Shown here in pieces: positions 29,012 to 40,079 of a DNA stretch of 64,000 nucleotides. This DNA comes from Mycobacterium sp. GA-1199 (GTDB lineage: Bacteria > Actinomycetota > Actinomycetes > Mycobacteriales > Mycobacteriaceae), in assembly GCF_001500045.1 (NCBI RefSeq), contig NZ_LQIX01000001.1, positions 558,001 to 622,000 of the forward strand, written 5' to 3'. The notes under the pieces are model-generated. The model was not told where the DNA came from, made no database searches, and saw nothing but the letters and a program-made list of their open reading frames with translations. The position numbers and the translations under genes were made by a program. Position 1 is the first letter of the stretch, and the number at the start of each line of letters is the position of its first letter.

Positions 29012-29773
29012 CTAATTCGGCACCCTGACCGCCACACCGGCGGCCAGGAGCGTCGATGCGGACAGTCCGAACGTCGACTTGAAGCGGTCGGACAGATGAG
29101 ACGGGCTGGAGAAGCCGGTCTGCATCGCGGCGTCGGTCAGGTTCTTGCCATCGGCGATCGCTCGGCCCGCCTCCAGCAACCGCAGCCATAGCCGATAGCG
29201 GCGCACAGTGGTGCCCAGCTCGTCGCGGAACAGGTGAAGGAACCGCGACTCCGAAAGGCCCACATCCGCGGCCAGGTCGCACGACGCCACCGATCCGGCC
29301 GGGTCCTCGCGAACCCTGTTGGCAGCCCGAGCGATTCGAGGATCGATACGTCGGTCGGCTGCGGGTGCCGCTACGTCAAGCCAGTGGGACGCATCGTCGT
29401 CGTCTCGCGGGACGAACTGCAGGCGCTCCTCGTCGACCTGCCCGGCCCCGAGGCCGCCGCGCCATTCGCCGACCTTCGCGCGGCAACTCCGGGCGCGATC
29501 CGACATGGGCTCGAGGTAGCACGAGACCAGACCGGCGCCGTGGCAGATCAGTCGGTGCGCGAGCCGCGGCGGAATGAGCACGCTGCGTGCGTCGACTCGC
29601 TTGTGTTGATGCTCGACGGTCAGCGGTCCACCGATACCGACCGCAAGACACCACACCGATCCGGAATGCGGTGCGAGCTTGAGGCTCGGCCCGGCATACA
29701 GGGCTTGGCCGGGCCACAACCACACCGTCGGACAGCAGGTTTGTGGAAGCGCGTCAGCCGCGTGTGCGGTCAT
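29012..29773 (-). CDS. AraC-family transcriptional regulator
   Basis: The protein has 253 residues. The N-terminal cupin-like sensor (about 20-120) includes HKRVDARSVLIPPRLAHRL. Two helix-turn-helices at the C-terminus read VASCDLAADVGLSESRFLHLF and NLTDAAMQTGFSSPSHLSDRF, the standard AraC signature. It is divergent from the DUF4345-like gene, sharing only 33 bases, so autoregulation and regulation of that gene are likely. It converges with the BVMO gene (9 bases). Confidence 0.86.
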   Translation of the reverse strand: MTAHAADALPQTCCPTVWLWPGQALYAGPSLKLAPHSGSVWCLAVGIGGPLTVEHQHKRVDARSVLIPPRLAHRLICHGAGLVSCYLEPMSDRARSCRAKVGEWRGGLGAGQVDEERLQFVPRDDDDASHWLDVAAPAADRRIDPRIARAANRVREDPAGSVASCDLAADVGLSESRFLHLFRDELGTTVRRYRLWLRLLEAGRAIADGKNLTDAAMQTGFSSPSHLSDRFKSTFGLSASTLLAAGVAVRVPN

Positions 29774-29806
29774 GCTGGCCTCCTGATCGATTGACGGGAG
29801 GCTACC

Positions 29807-30172
29807 GTGGCAGATGTGGTCGTGGTGATGATCGCGGTGTTCTTCGCCGGGATGGGAACCTACGCTCTGGCCGCGCCCGAGGCGCTTGTCCGGCCGTTCG
29901 GCACCACCCTCGGCGGCACCGCGGCGCGCGCGGAGGTGCGCGCGGTGTACGGGGGCTTCGGTGTGGCCATCGCTTGTGTCCTGGCGTACGCGGTCATCGA
30001 CGGCGGGGCGCTGCGCGCGGGCACGGTGATCACGGTCGGGGGCGCGCTGGCCGGGATGGCCTTCGGTCGGGTGGTGTCGGCGGTCATCGACCAACGAACG
30101 TCGTTCTACCCGAACTGGTTCTACTTTCTGGTCGAGGCGGTCGCCGCCGCGGCGCTGTTCATGGCCGCCTGA
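29807..30172 (+). CDS. DUF4345-like small membrane protein
   Basis: The protein has 121 residues and four predicted helices (about 3-20, 46-65, 72-90, 100-119). The GMAFGRVVSAVID and YPNWFYFLVEAVAAA segments resemble DUF4345. Its function is unknown. The start is GTG 29807 behind GGGAGG. It diverges from an AraC regulator and converges with the Rv3169-like gene (5 bases). Confidence 0.68.
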   Translation: MADVVVVMIAVFFAGMGTYALAAPEALVRPFGTTLGGTAARAEVRAVYGGFGVAIACVLAYAVIDGGALRAGTVITVGGALAGMAFGRVVSAVIDQRTSFYPNWFYFLVEAVAAAALFMAA

Positions 30173-30177
30173 CACGC

Positions 30178-31289
30178 TCAGTCGGCGACGGTGAGCCAGT
30201 CGTTGAAGCCCGACGGGTCATGGCGGCCGAGCGCACCGTGTTCGAACAAACCCCAACCCTCGCTGGTATTGCCGCCTTCCTTGCACTCGGCGCGGCCGAC
30301 GTGGTCGATGACGCCGAACATGGCGCGGCCGTTGACCGCCGGATCGGTCATGTCGTAGGTGAGGCGTTCGCTGAATTTGTCGCCCTTCCACATGCCGTGC
30401 AGCCAGTCCGAGTCGCCGCCGTATCCACCGCCGATGTGGATCGGTACCGCCAGCTTCGACTCGACCTCGAACACCACCGGCGCGCCGTCCGGAGTGGTCG
30501 CTTCGATGGTGGCGCCGTAGGGGATTCGGGTGCCCGAGGTGTAGTGGATCTTCACGCGCGGCCAGCCGAGTTGTTCGACGCGGCCGTCGCGCCAGATCCG
30601 GGTGCAGTCGTTGAGGCTGCGGAACCCGGTCGGATCCTCCTGGATGATCAGGCAGATCCCGAAGTCGTCGAAGGCCATCGGCACGTACAACCACCACATC
30701 CCCTCGAACGGGGGATCGGCGGGTCGGCCTGCGGGCTCGGCCTCGCCGATCGGGCGGATACCCCACGACCGGTCGCGGCTGCCGATCCACACGTCCGGGT
30801 CCACCGTGATCTCTTCACCGTCGATCGCGATCGTGCCGCTCCAGGACCCGACCTGCGCAAACCGCTGGGCGTCCAACGTGATTCGGGTGCCGGTGCGTAG
30901 CACGTGGCGCTGCTCCTGGATGGGGTCGAACAGGCCGTTCCAGGTCAGGTCGACGGCGATGCCTTCGGTCTCCTCGAGCACGATGCGCAGCTTGTGTAGC
31001 GGTTGGGTGACCTCGACGCGGTAGCCGAGCACGTGCTGGTTGAGTCGGTCTGAGTCGATGCCGTCGGACAGATGCACCGCGGTCTGGGTGTCGCCCCTCC
31101 TGACCAACACGAACGCGTCCTTCACGCCCAGGTTCGGGTAGTAGCCGATCCCGGTGATCACGAAGATGTCGCCGGTGCGGTCGTGGGCGTTGAAGTAGGA
31201 CCGGTCGTAGAAGTTGCGGTCGGACGACCCCGGCCACGCGATCGGTTGGGGGATCTGGTGAATCGGGAATTCGTCGGTGGGACCGAGCA

Positions 31290-31290
<1 letters not shown>
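30178..31290 (-). CDS. Rv3169-like protein, AttH/CrtC-like beta-sandwich family (function unknown)
   Basis: The protein has 370 residues, rich in Trp and beta strands. Segments include WPGSSDRNFYDRSYFNAHD, DVWIGSRDRSWGIRP and GYGGDSDWLHGMWKG. These resemble lipocalin-like tandem-barrel proteins of the AttH/hydroxyneurosporene-synthase type; no catalytic claim is made. The ATG start overlaps the upstream kinase stop in TGATG, so the two genes are coupled, as in Rv3168-Rv3169. Confidence 0.72.
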
Positions 31291-32444
<1,154 letters not shown>

Positions 32445-32446
32445 TT

Positions 32447-32465
32447 ACGATACGGTGGGTAGCGT
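32447..32465. promoter_or_regulatory. Candidate TetR operator between divergent genes
   Basis: ACGATAC (32447-32453) and GTAGCGT (32459-32465) form a 7-bp inverted repeat with one mismatch and a 5-base spacer. It ends one base before the TetR start codon and 24 bases from the kinase start, so one bound dimer could cover both promoters. Confidence 0.45.
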
Positions 32466-32466
32466 T

Positions 32467-33069
32467 ATGAAACCAGACGCGTCATCGGTTGACAAGACCC
32501 CGGGCGCCGGGCGACCCCGGGATCCACGCATCGACGCTGCCATATTGCGCGCGACGGCGGATCTCCTTGCGGAGATCGGATATTCGAATTTGACGATCGC
32601 CGCGGTGGCCGAGCGGGCGGGCACCACCAAGACCGCGCTCTACCGCCGGTGGTCGAGCAAGGCCGAACTGGTCCACGAAGCGGCGTTCCCCGCCGCGCCG
32701 ACCGCGATCGCCACGCCGCCGGGGGATATCGCCGCCGACATCCGCGCCATGCTCACCGCCACCCGAGACGTGTTCGCCTCCCCGGTCGTGCGGGCGGCGT
32801 TGCCCGGTCTGATCGCCGACATGGTCGCCGACGACGAGCTCAACGTCCGCGTCATGGACCGGTTCACCGGTGTGTTCGCGGCGGTGCGCAACCGGGTGGC
32901 CGACGCGGTTCGGCGGGGCGAGGTCTATCCCGATGTCGACCCGGACCGGCTGGTGGAGGTGATCGGTGGGGCGACGCTGCTGCGGATGCTGCTGTCGCCG
33001 GGCGAGCCGCTCGGTGACGACTGGGTTGAGCAGACCACCGCCATCGTGGTGCACGGTGTGGTGGCATAG
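32467..33069 (+). CDS. TetR/AcrR family regulator (Rv3167c-like)
   Basis: The protein has 200 residues. The N-terminal DNA-binding domain reads RIDAAILRATADLLAEIGYSN, IAAVAERAGTTKTALYRRW (helix-turn-helix, about 40-62). The C-terminal half is ligand-binding helical. The ATG 32467 was chosen; GTG 32455 is an in-frame alternative. It diverges from the Rv3168/3169-like pair, as Rv3167c does, so it probably represses that pair and itself. A 5-base gap separates it from the PIG-L gene. Confidence 0.86.
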   Translation: MKPDASSVDKTPGAGRPRDPRIDAAILRATADLLAEIGYSNLTIAAVAERAGTTKTALYRRWSSKAELVHEAAFPAAPTAIATPPGDIAADIRAMLTATRDVFASPVVRAALPGLIADMVADDELNVRVMDRFTGVFAAVRNRVADAVRRGEVYPDVDPDRLVEVIGGATLLRMLLSPGEPLGDDWVEQTTAIVVHGVVA

Positions 33070-33074
33070 AGGGC

Positions 33075-33752
33075 GTGTTCGACGCATTCCCCTCCGACTG
33101 GCGTTCCGCGCTGGTGTTGGTACCGCATCCCGACGACCCCGAATACGGGTGCGCCGCGGCGGTGGCGAAATGGACGTCCCAGGGCAGGACGGTCCATTAC
33201 GCGCTGGCCAGTCGCGGTGAAGCCGGCATCGCGGGTGTGGCGCTCGAACAGGCCGGCCCGCTGCGGGAGCACGAGCAGCTGCGGTCGGCCGCGGTCGTCG
33301 GCGTGGCCGGCGTGCGGTTCTGGGAGTTCCCGGACGGCGAGATCCGCAACAGCCCGGAACTGCGGGCCAGGATCGTCGAGACGATCAGCGAACTGGAGCC
33401 GGATGTGGTGATCAGCATCTACGGCGGCCGCGAGTGGTCGCCCGGCGCACCCAACCAGCGCGACCACATGGAGTTCGCCGCGGCCGTCGTCGAGGCCTAC
33501 GACAGCCTGCCGCATCCGCCGCGCTGGCTGTTTCAGAACGGGCCGGAGGCAACGCACGTCGAGGTGATCGACGACGGCAGCTTCGAGCGTGCGGTCACGT
33601 CCCTGGCCGAGCACAGGGTTTATCTGTCGGTGCTCGATCCGCACACCCCCACCACAATGCATGCGCGCAAGCAAGTGGAGATGACGACGAGCCCAAGGCC
33701 CGAGTTCGGCGGCAGTCGCACAGTGGAATTCATCCTGCTGCGCCAGCGCTAG
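33075..33752 (+). CDS. PIG-L family zinc deacetylase
   Basis: The protein has 225 residues. The zinc and catalytic motif PHPDDPEYG is near 18-26, and the later histidine motif is NQRDHMEF. The family removes N-acetyl groups from sugars, such as the MshB and Mca enzymes of mycothiol metabolism. It is shorter than MshB, so it is a separate paralogue. The start is GTG 33075, 5 bases after the TetR stop, implying co-transcription. Its stop lies in a tandem repeat. Confidence 0.83.
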   Translation: MFDAFPSDWRSALVLVPHPDDPEYGCAAAVAKWTSQGRTVHYALASRGEAGIAGVALEQAGPLREHEQLRSAAVVGVAGVRFWEFPDGEIRNSPELRARIVETISELEPDVVISIYGGREWSPGAPNQRDHMEFAAAVVEAYDSLPHPPRWLFQNGPEATHVEVIDDGSFERAVTSLAEHRVYLSVLDPHTPTTMHARKQVEMTTSPRPEFGGSRTVEFILLRQR

Positions 33753-33792
33753 CACTTTCTTCCGCCAGCGCTAGCACTTTCTTCCGCCAGCG
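33741..33792 (+). repeat. 22-bp tandem repeat at the PIG-L 3' end
   Basis: Two identical 22-bp units (33741-33762 and 33763-33784) begin CGCCAGCGCTAGCACTTTCT. A partial third unit starts at 33785. The PIG-L stop (33750-33752) is in the first unit, so the second is a recent non-coding duplication. Confidence 0.8.
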
Positions 33793-33865
33793 TGCGTGTC
33801 TGCACACGCCACGCCGCGAAAAATTGACACTGTGCGCACGGTCGACGCCCGCGAGCGTGCGCACA
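33785..33865. repeat. Intergenic inverted-repeat element, copy B
   Basis: The core GTCTGCAC...ACGCCGCGAAA (33798-33821) repeats that of copy A at 17575-17599. Downstream there is a perfect 9-bp inverted repeat TGTGCGCAC/GTGCGCACA (33831-33839 with 33857-33865). It occupies the gap between convergent PIG-L and enoyl-CoA hydratase genes. The remaining 33866-33934 shows nothing recognisable. Confidence 0.55.
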
Positions 33866-33934
33866 CCGCCGAAGAACGCCCGCGTGTCGTCAGCAGACGC
33901 GCACCGTCGCGCGGCACAGGGGGAGGCCTGCCCG

Positions 33935-34708
33935 TCAGCTGTCGATCTGGCGCTTGTTGCGCTCCGAGACCTCCTGGAACCGGTCGCCGAGGCCGGCGAA
34001 ATCGCGGTGTTGGGCGAACGCGATCTTCTCCTCGGCGGCCAGCGCGGGATCGATCACCGCGGCCGCGCCCGTCGTGTAGATCTCCTTCAGGCCGAGCATG
34101 ACCGACGCAGGCACCTCGGAAATCTGCGCGGCCAGCTCGACGGCGCGCTCGACCAGCCGGTCGTGGGCGACGACCTCGGTGACCAGGCCGATGCGCTCGG
34201 CGCGCGCCGCGTCGACGACCTCACCGGTCATCGACAGCCGCCGGGCCATGGCCAGCCCGACCACCTGGGGGAGCCGGGCGGTCATACCGCCTCCCGGCAG
34301 GATGCCGACCCGGGCGTGCGTGTCGGCGAACACGGCGCGTTCGGAGGCGATCAGGAAATCGCAGCCGAGCGCCATCTCCAGCCCACCAGTGAAGGTCGCG
34401 CCGTTGATGGCGCCGACGATCGGGGTGCGCATGTTGCCCGTCGCGGCGATGCAACTCTGCGACCGGAACTCCTCGAAATAGCCCAGGCCGTCGCGTTGCG
34501 CCTCTTTGAGGTCAACCCCCGCGCAGAAGGCGGGGTCTGTGCCGGTGAGCACGACGGCGTTGACGGACTCGTCGGCGTCGGCCTCGGTCAGCGCGCTGTA
34601 GGTGGCCTTGATCAGTCCGCGGCTCAAGGCGTTTCGAGCCTCGGGCCGGTTGAGGGTCAGCACCCGCACGGGACCACGGTCGTCGACGAGCACGAGCGAA
34701 TCGGTCAT
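33935..34708 (-). CDS. Enoyl-CoA hydratase/isomerase family protein
   Basis: The protein has 257 residues. The crotonase pattern includes LNRPEARNALS, the oxyanion loop AFCAGVDL and NGATFTGGLEMALGCDFLIAS, with ARVGILPGGGMTARLP. This is the family hydrating trans-2-enoyl-CoA or isomerising double bonds; which EchA paralogue it is cannot be told. The glutamates of classical hydratases are not certain. It lies immediately downstream of nuoN in the same orientation but beyond a hairpin. Confidence 0.82.
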   Translation of the reverse strand: MTDSLVLVDDRGPVRVLTLNRPEARNALSRGLIKATYSALTEADADESVNAVVLTGTDPAFCAGVDLKEAQRDGLGYFEEFRSQSCIAATGNMRTPIVGAINGATFTGGLEMALGCDFLIASERAVFADTHARVGILPGGGMTARLPQVVGLAMARRLSMTGEVVDAARAERIGLVTEVVAHDRLVERAVELAAQISEVPASVMLGLKEIYTTGAAAVIDPALAAEEKIAFAQHRDFAGLGDRFQEVSERNKRQIDS

Positions 34709-34720
34709 GCGATGACGGTA

Positions 34721-34755
34721 GCCCGGGGCCGCCGAGCAGGAAAGGCGGCCCGGGC
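34721..34755 (-). terminator. GC-rich hairpin downstream of nuoN
   Basis: GCCCGGGGCCGCC (34721-34733) pairs with GGCGGCCCGGGC (34744-34755) in a 12-bp stem with one bulged G and a 10-base loop. It starts 4 bases after the nuoN stop. There is no U tract, which is common for mycobacterial terminators, so it may only partly separate nuo from the hydratase gene. Confidence 0.5.
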
Positions 34756-34758
34756 AAC

Positions 34759-36333
34759 CTAACGCAGGAACTGGTCGGCGTTGTTGGCCAGATCCAGAAG
34801 CGGTTGCGGCAGCGCGCCCAGTGCGAACGTCACCGCCGCGGTGACCGTCACGACCGTCGTGCTGAGCACGCTCGGCACCACCACCGTCGGGGCGTTCTCG
34901 GGCGGATCGGTGAAGAACATCAACACGATCACCCGCACGTAGAAGTACGCGGCGATCGCGCTTGCGAGGACGCCGACCACCACCAACGGCATCGCCCCGC
35001 CCTCGCCGGCGGCCTTGAAGACCGCGAACTTCGCCACGAAGCCACTGGTCAGCGGGATTCCGGCGAACGCGAGGAGAAACAGCGAAAACACCACGCCCAC
35101 AATGGGGTAACGCCGCCCGAGCCCGGCCCACCGGGCCATTGCGGTGTCCTCCTCGCCGGCCCCGTCACGCACGAGGCCGACCACGGCGAACGCCCCCACG
35201 CTGCTGAAGCCGTACGCGAACAGATAGAACAGCGTCGAGGAGAGCCCCGCCTCATTGGCGGCGATCACACCGGTGAGGATGAAACCGGTGTGCGAAACCG
35301 CCGAATACGCCAGCATCCGCTTGACGTCGGCCTGGGTCACCGCCGCCACGGTGCCTACCACCATCGTCAGGATCGCGATCGCCCACAGCACCGGCCGCCA
35401 GTCGTCGCGCAGTTCGGGCAGCGCCACGTAGAACACGCGCAGCAGCGCACCGAAGGCTGCGATCTTCGTCGCCGCCGACATGAACGCGGTGATCGGGGTC
35501 GGCGCACCTTGATACACGTCGGGGACCCAGCTGTGGAACGGCACGGCACCGACTTTGAACAGCACGCCCACCAGTACCAGCCCGGTACCGATCAGCGCCA
35601 GCGATGTCTTGCCCGACCCGGCGGCGATGGCCTCGGCGATACCGACCAGATCCAGCGTCCCGGCGTATCCGTACAGCATGGCCACGCCGTAGAGGAAGAA
35701 CGCCGACGAGAATGCGCCCAGCAGAAAGTATTTCAGCGCGGCCTCTTGGGACAGCAGGCGACGCCTTCGAGCCAGACCGCACAACAGGTACAGCGGAAGC
35801 GACAGAATCTCCAGCGCGATGAACATCGTCAGCAGGTCGTCGGATGCCGGGAACAGCAGCATCCCACCGATGGCGAACATCGTCAGCGGGAAGACCTCGG
35901 TCTGGATCACCCCGGCCTTGGTGGCCAGTTGTTCGTCGACGCTGCCGGGCACGGCCGACGCCTGCGGGGTGAATCCGTCCAGGCCTCGCCGGGCACCGAC
36001 GGCGACCTCCGCACCGACCTGCCGCTCGGCGATCAGCAGGACGCCGAGCACACCGACGAGCAGGATGGTGCCCTGCAGGAACAGTGCGGGGGTGTCGATG
36101 ACGACCGCACCCATCACGGCCGACCGCCCGATGGTGCCGTGCAGGTCACGTGCGAGCACCACCACGGCGACCAGGGCGGCCGCCAGGCCACCGAAGCAGA
36201 GCACCAGCTGGCTCGCGTACCGGTGCTGCCGCGGCAGGAAAGCCTCCACGAGGAGCCCCGCGATGGCGACCCCGAACACGATCAGCATCGGGCAGACCAG
36301 ACCGTATTCGACGGTCGGCGGGGTGAGGGTCAT
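34759..36333 (-). CDS. nuoN: NADH-quinone oxidoreductase subunit N
   Basis: The protein has 524 residues with about 14 transmembrane helices and the proton-antiporter-like core (GLARRRRLLSQEAALKYFLLGAFSS, GAPTPITAFMSAATKIAAF). It is one of three antiporter-type membrane subunits of complex I that pump protons. It is the last gene of the nuo operon. The start ATG overlaps the nuoM stop by 4 bases (ATGA). Confidence 0.95.
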   Translation of the reverse strand: MTLTPPTVEYGLVCPMLIVFGVAIAGLLVEAFLPRQHRYASQLVLCFGGLAAALVAVVVLARDLHGTIGRSAVMGAVVIDTPALFLQGTILLVGVLGVLLIAERQVGAEVAVGARRGLDGFTPQASAVPGSVDEQLATKAGVIQTEVFPLTMFAIGGMLLFPASDDLLTMFIALEILSLPLYLLCGLARRRRLLSQEAALKYFLLGAFSSAFFLYGVAMLYGYAGTLDLVGIAEAIAAGSGKTSLALIGTGLVLVGVLFKVGAVPFHSWVPDVYQGAPTPITAFMSAATKIAAFGALLRVFYVALPELRDDWRPVLWAIAILTMVVGTVAAVTQADVKRMLAYSAVSHTGFILTGVIAANEAGLSSTLFYLFAYGFSSVGAFAVVGLVRDGAGEEDTAMARWAGLGRRYPIVGVVFSLFLLAFAGIPLTSGFVAKFAVFKAAGEGGAMPLVVVGVLASAIAAYFYVRVIVLMFFTDPPENAPTVVVPSVLSTTVVTVTAAVTFALGALPQPLLDLANNADQFLR

Positions 36334-37895
36334 GGTCTCGGCCCTTCCGCGACTCTGGGTACGGGATCAGGTTGGTCGATGGTCGTCAGGGTGTGGTCGA
36401 CCGCGGGATTGATGACATCGAGAGCGGGTTTCGGATACACCCCGAGCACGACCAGAAGCGCGATCAACGGTGCGACGACGACGAGTTCGCGCGGCACCAG
36501 GTCGCGCACCCGCTCGTTGCCCTCGGTGACGGCGCCGGTCATCATCCGCTGGTACATCCACAGGATGTAGATCGCCGACAGCACCAGCGCGGTGGCCGCG
36601 AACACCGCCAGCACCGGGTAACGCGTGAATGTGCCGATGAGAACCAGGAATTCGCTGATGAACGGCGCCAGGCCGGGCAGCGACAGCGTTGCCAGCCCGG
36701 CGACCAGGAACGTGCCCGCCATGACCGGCGCCACCTTCTGCACGCCACCGAACGCCCGGATCAGTCGGGTGCCCCTGCGCGACACCAGGAATCCGGCGAT
36801 CAGGAACAGGGCGGCCGTCGACAGTCCGTGGTTGATCATGTAGAGCGTCGAGCCGGACTGGCCCTGGCTGGTCATCACGAAGATGCCAAGGATGATGAAG
36901 CCGAAGTGCGAGATCGAGGTATAGGCGATCAACCGCATCACGTCGGTCTGGCCGATGGCCAGGATCGCGCCGTAGACGATGCCGATCACCGCCAGCGTGA
37001 CCACCAGCGGCTGGAAATACGTTGACGCGTCGGGGAACAACTGCAGGCAGTACCGCAGCATCCCGAAGGTTCCGACCTTGTCCATGACCGCCATCATCAG
37101 CACCGCACTGGCCGGGGTGGCCTCGACGGCAGCATCGGGCAGCCACCGGTGGAACGGCCACAGCGGCGCCTTGACGGCGAACGCGAACATGAATCCGAGG
37201 AACAGCAGGTTCATCACGGCGGGGTCGACGGCGAACTCGCCGCTGGACACCGCGTTGACGATCTCGCGGAAGTCGAACGTGCCCGCGGCGAAAGCGTCGC
37301 TCGTGGCGGTCACCACGTACAGTCCGATCACCGCGGCCAGCATGATCAGCCCGCCGAACAGGTTGTACAGCAGGAACTTCACCGCCGCCTTGCCGCGGTT
37401 CTTTCCGCCGAAGCCGCCGATGAGGAAGTACATCGGGATCAGCATCGCTTCGAAGAACACGTAGAACAGCAGGATGTCCAGCGACATCAGCGACATGAGG
37501 ACCATGCCCTCGACGGCCAGCGTCAACGCGAAGTAGGTCTGCACCGACCGTCCGCGCAGGCCGGTCTGGGCGTCGGCGTCGTTCCAGCCCGCGATGATCA
37601 GCAGCGGCACCAGTACCGCGGTGAGCACGATGATCGCCAGCGCGATGCCGTCGACGCCGAGGATGTAACCGGTGCCGAATGACGGGATCCACCGGTGGGA
37701 TTCGACGAACTGGTACCGCTCGCCACCGGGTTGGAAGCCGACCGCCACAACGGCGGTGATCGCCAGGACCGCGATCGAGACGGCCAACGCGAACCACTTG
37801 GCCAGCACCCGCTGGGCGGCAGGCAGAAGGATCGTCAGCGCGGCGCCGACGGTCGGCGTCGCCCACAGCACCGTGAGCCAGGGGAAGTTGTTCAC
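36330..37895 (-). CDS. nuoM: NADH-quinone oxidoreductase subunit M
   Basis: The protein has 521 residues with about 14 transmembrane helices. Antiporter-family motifs are [44 protein letters not shown] and [11 protein letters not shown]. It forms a proton channel in the membrane arm of complex I. The start is GTG 37895, overlapping the nuoL stop as GTGA; the stop overlaps nuoN. Confidence 0.95.
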   Translation of the reverse strand: MNNFPWLTVLWATPTVGAALTILLPAAQRVLAKWFALAVSIAVLAITAVVAVGFQPGGERYQFVESHRWIPSFGTGYILGVDGIALAIIVLTAVLVPLLIIAGWNDADAQTGLRGRSVQTYFALTLAVEGMVLMSLMSLDILLFYVFFEAMLIPMYFLIGGFGGKNRGKAAVKFLLYNLFGGLIMLAAVIGLYVVTATSDAFAAGTFDFREIVNAVSSGEFAVDPAVMNLLFLGFMFAFAVKAPLWPFHRWLPDAAVEATPASAVLMMAVMDKVGTFGMLRYCLQLFPDASTYFQPLVVTLAVIGIVYGAILAIGQTDVMRLIAYTSISHFGFIILGIFVMTSQGQSGSTLYMINHGLSTAALFLIAGFLVSRRGTRLIRAFGGVQKVAPVMAGTFLVAGLATLSLPGLAPFISEFLVLIGTFTRYPVLAVFAATALVLSAIYILWMYQRMMTGAVTEGNERVRDLVPRELVVVAPLIALLVVLGVYPKPALDVINPAVDHTLTTIDQPDPVPRVAEGPRP

Positions 37896-39772
37896 CAGAG
37901 TTGCACCGCCAGGATCGCCGCGACCACCAGAACCGCACCGGAGAGCATCGAAAGGGCATAGGAGCGGGCATAACCCGTCTGCAGACGCCGCAGACCCGTC
38001 GACAGGCGGCTGACCAGTCCGGCCAACCCGCTGGCCGCGCCGTCGACCGCCTCCTCGTCGATCTCGACCAGACCGCGGGTCAGCAGTTGGCCGGGCCGCA
38101 TCAGCGCCGCCTCGTTGAACGCATCGCCGTACAGATCCCTGCGTGCCGCGACGGTGAGCGCCGAACCGTCCGGGACTTCCGCCGGCACCGGCTTGGTTCC
38201 GTACATGCGGTAGGCGATGAGGATGCCGACTGCGACGACGGCCAGGATCACCGTCGTCACCACCCAGACGGGTGCGACGTGGTGTACCTCATGCGCACCG
38301 ACGACCGGTTCGAGCCAGTGCTTCAGTGTGCCGCCGATCGCGAACGCGGCCCCGGAGCCCACGGAGCCGATGGCCAGAAGGATCATCGGCCAGGTCATCA
38401 CCGCGGGGGCTTCGTGCGGATGTACGTGTTCGGCCCAACGCTTCTCGCCGAAGAACGTCATCAACATCACCCTGGTCATGTAGAACGCGGTGATACCGGC
38501 GCCCAGGATCGTCACGCCGCCCAGGATCAGACCTTTGACGCCGCCCGCGCCGAGCGCGGCTTCGATGATCCCGTCCTTGGAGAAGAACCCGGCCAGCGGC
38601 GGCACCCCGATGATCGCGAGGTAGCCGAGGCCGAAGGTGACGAACGTGATCGGCAGCGCTTTCCGCAGGCCGCCGTAGCGGCGCATGTCGACCTCGTCGT
38701 CCATCGCGTGCATGACCGAACCGGCCCCCAGGAACAGGCCGGCTTTGAAGAATCCGTGGGTGAGCAGGTGCATGATCGCGAACGCGTACCCGACCGGGCC
38801 GAGTCCGGCGGCCAGCACCATGTACCCGATCTGCGACATCGTCGACGCCGCAAGCGCTTTCTTGATGTCGTCCTTCGCGCAGCCGATGATCGCGCCGAAC
38901 AACAGCGTGACGGCGCCGACGATGACGACACCCAGTTGTGCGGTGGGCGCGAGATCGAACACCGGTCCGGAGCGCACGATCAGGTACACCCCGGCGGTCA
39001 CCATGGTGGCGGCGTGGATCAACGCCGACACCGGTGTCGGACCCTCCATCGCGTCGCCCAGCCAGGACTGCAGCGGCACCTGCGCCGACTTACCGCACGC
39101 GGCCAGCAGCAGCAGCAGCCCGATCGCGGTCAGCACGCCCTCGCCGGCGGCCGGCGCGGCGGCGAAGACACCCGCATACGAGATGGACCCGATGTAGGCG
39201 AACATCACCATCATCGCGATGGCCAGGCCCATGTCGCCGACGCGGTTGACGACGAACGCCTTCTTGGCCGCCGTCGCGGCCGACGGTTTGTGCGCCCAGA
39301 AACCGATCAACAGGTAGGACGCCAGACCGACACCCTCCCAGCCGACGTAGAGGCCGAGGTAGTTGTCGGCGAGCACGAGCAGCAGCATCGCCGAAAGGAA
39401 CAGGTTCAGGTACGCGAAAAACCGCCGCCGCCCGGGGTCTTCGGCCATGTAGCCGATCGAGTAGATGTGGATCAGCGAGCCGACACCGGTGATCAGCAAC
39501 ACGAAACACATCGAAAGCGCGTCGAGTTGCATTCCGAAGTCCACCTGCAGCCCGCCGACCGGAACCCAGGAGAACAATGCCTCGTGGATCGTGCGGTGTT
39601 CGGCGTCGCGGCCCAGCATGTCGACGAAGAGCACGACTCCGACGACGAACGCCCCGATGGCCGCGGCGCAGCCCAACAGGTGGCCCCAGGCGTCGGTCCG
39701 TCGGCCCCCGAGGAGCAGGATCGTCGCGCCGGCCAGCGGCAGCGCGATGGTCAACCAGACTGGAATCGTCAT
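37892..39772 (-). CDS. nuoL: NADH-quinone oxidoreductase subunit L
   Basis: The protein has 626 residues. Its antiporter core (about 60-450) contains [50 protein letters not shown] and [11 protein letters not shown]. The C-terminal segment continues with the amphipathic helix and anchor expected of NuoL, reaching across the membrane arm. The start is ATG 39772; a 7-base gap separates it from nuoK. Confidence 0.95.
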   Translation of the reverse strand: MTIPVWLTIALPLAGATILLLGGRRTDAWGHLLGCAAAIGAFVVGVVLFVDMLGRDAEHRTIHEALFSWVPVGGLQVDFGMQLDALSMCFVLLITGVGSLIHIYSIGYMAEDPGRRRFFAYLNLFLSAMLLLVLADNYLGLYVGWEGVGLASYLLIGFWAHKPSAATAAKKAFVVNRVGDMGLAIAMMVMFAYIGSISYAGVFAAAPAAGEGVLTAIGLLLLLAACGKSAQVPLQSWLGDAMEGPTPVSALIHAATMVTAGVYLIVRSGPVFDLAPTAQLGVVIVGAVTLLFGAIIGCAKDDIKKALAASTMSQIGYMVLAAGLGPVGYAFAIMHLLTHGFFKAGLFLGAGSVMHAMDDEVDMRRYGGLRKALPITFVTFGLGYLAIIGVPPLAGFFSKDGIIEAALGAGGVKGLILGGVTILGAGITAFYMTRVMLMTFFGEKRWAEHVHPHEAPAVMTWPMILLAIGSVGSGAAFAIGGTLKHWLEPVVGAHEVHHVAPVWVVTTVILAVVAVGILIAYRMYGTKPVPAEVPDGSALTVAARRDLYGDAFNEAALMRPGQLLTRGLVEIDEEAVDGAASGLAGLVSRLSTGLRRLQTGYARSYALSMLSGAVLVVAAILAVQLW

Positions 39773-39779
39773 CGCGCCT

Positions 39780-40079
39780 CTAGTTCTTCAGAAGGCTTGC
39801 GTCGTCGACCGAAGCCGACTGGCGGGCACGGAAGATGCTCATGATGATCGCCAGACCGACCACCACCTCGCAGGCGGCGACCACCATGGTGAAGAACGCG
39901 ACCACTTGGCCGTCGAGGTGGCCGTGCATGCGGGAGAACGAGACGAACGCGAGGTTGGCCGCGTTCAACATCAGCTCGACGCACATGAACACCACGATCG
40001 CGTTGCGGCGCAACAGCACTCCAGCCGCGCCGATCGTGAACAACAGCGCCGACAGATAGAGATAGTTGTCGGGGTTCAC
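39780..40079 (-). CDS. nuoK: NADH-quinone oxidoreductase subunit K
   Basis: The protein has 99 residues and three transmembrane helices. The second helix carries the conserved membrane glutamate in [17 protein letters not shown], and a second is in [16 protein letters not shown]. These belong to the proton path of the membrane arm. The start is GTG 40079, overlapping the nuoJ stop. Confidence 0.94.
   Translation of the reverse strand: MNPDNYLYLSALLFTIGAAGVLLRRNAIVVFMCVELMLNAANLAFVSFSRMHGHLDGQVVAFFTMVVAACEVVVGLAIIMSIFRARQSASVDDASLLKN

Noticed and set aside
29778-29802. GCCTCC/GGAGGC inverted repeat between the AraC and DUF4345-like genes
   Set aside because: The two arms are the ribosome sites of the divergent genes, so the symmetry has a simpler explanation than an operator.
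34804-36570. Plus-strand open frame of 588 codons
   Set aside because: It is antisense to nuoN and has the His/Gln/Arg-rich composition typical of shadows of membrane proteins.
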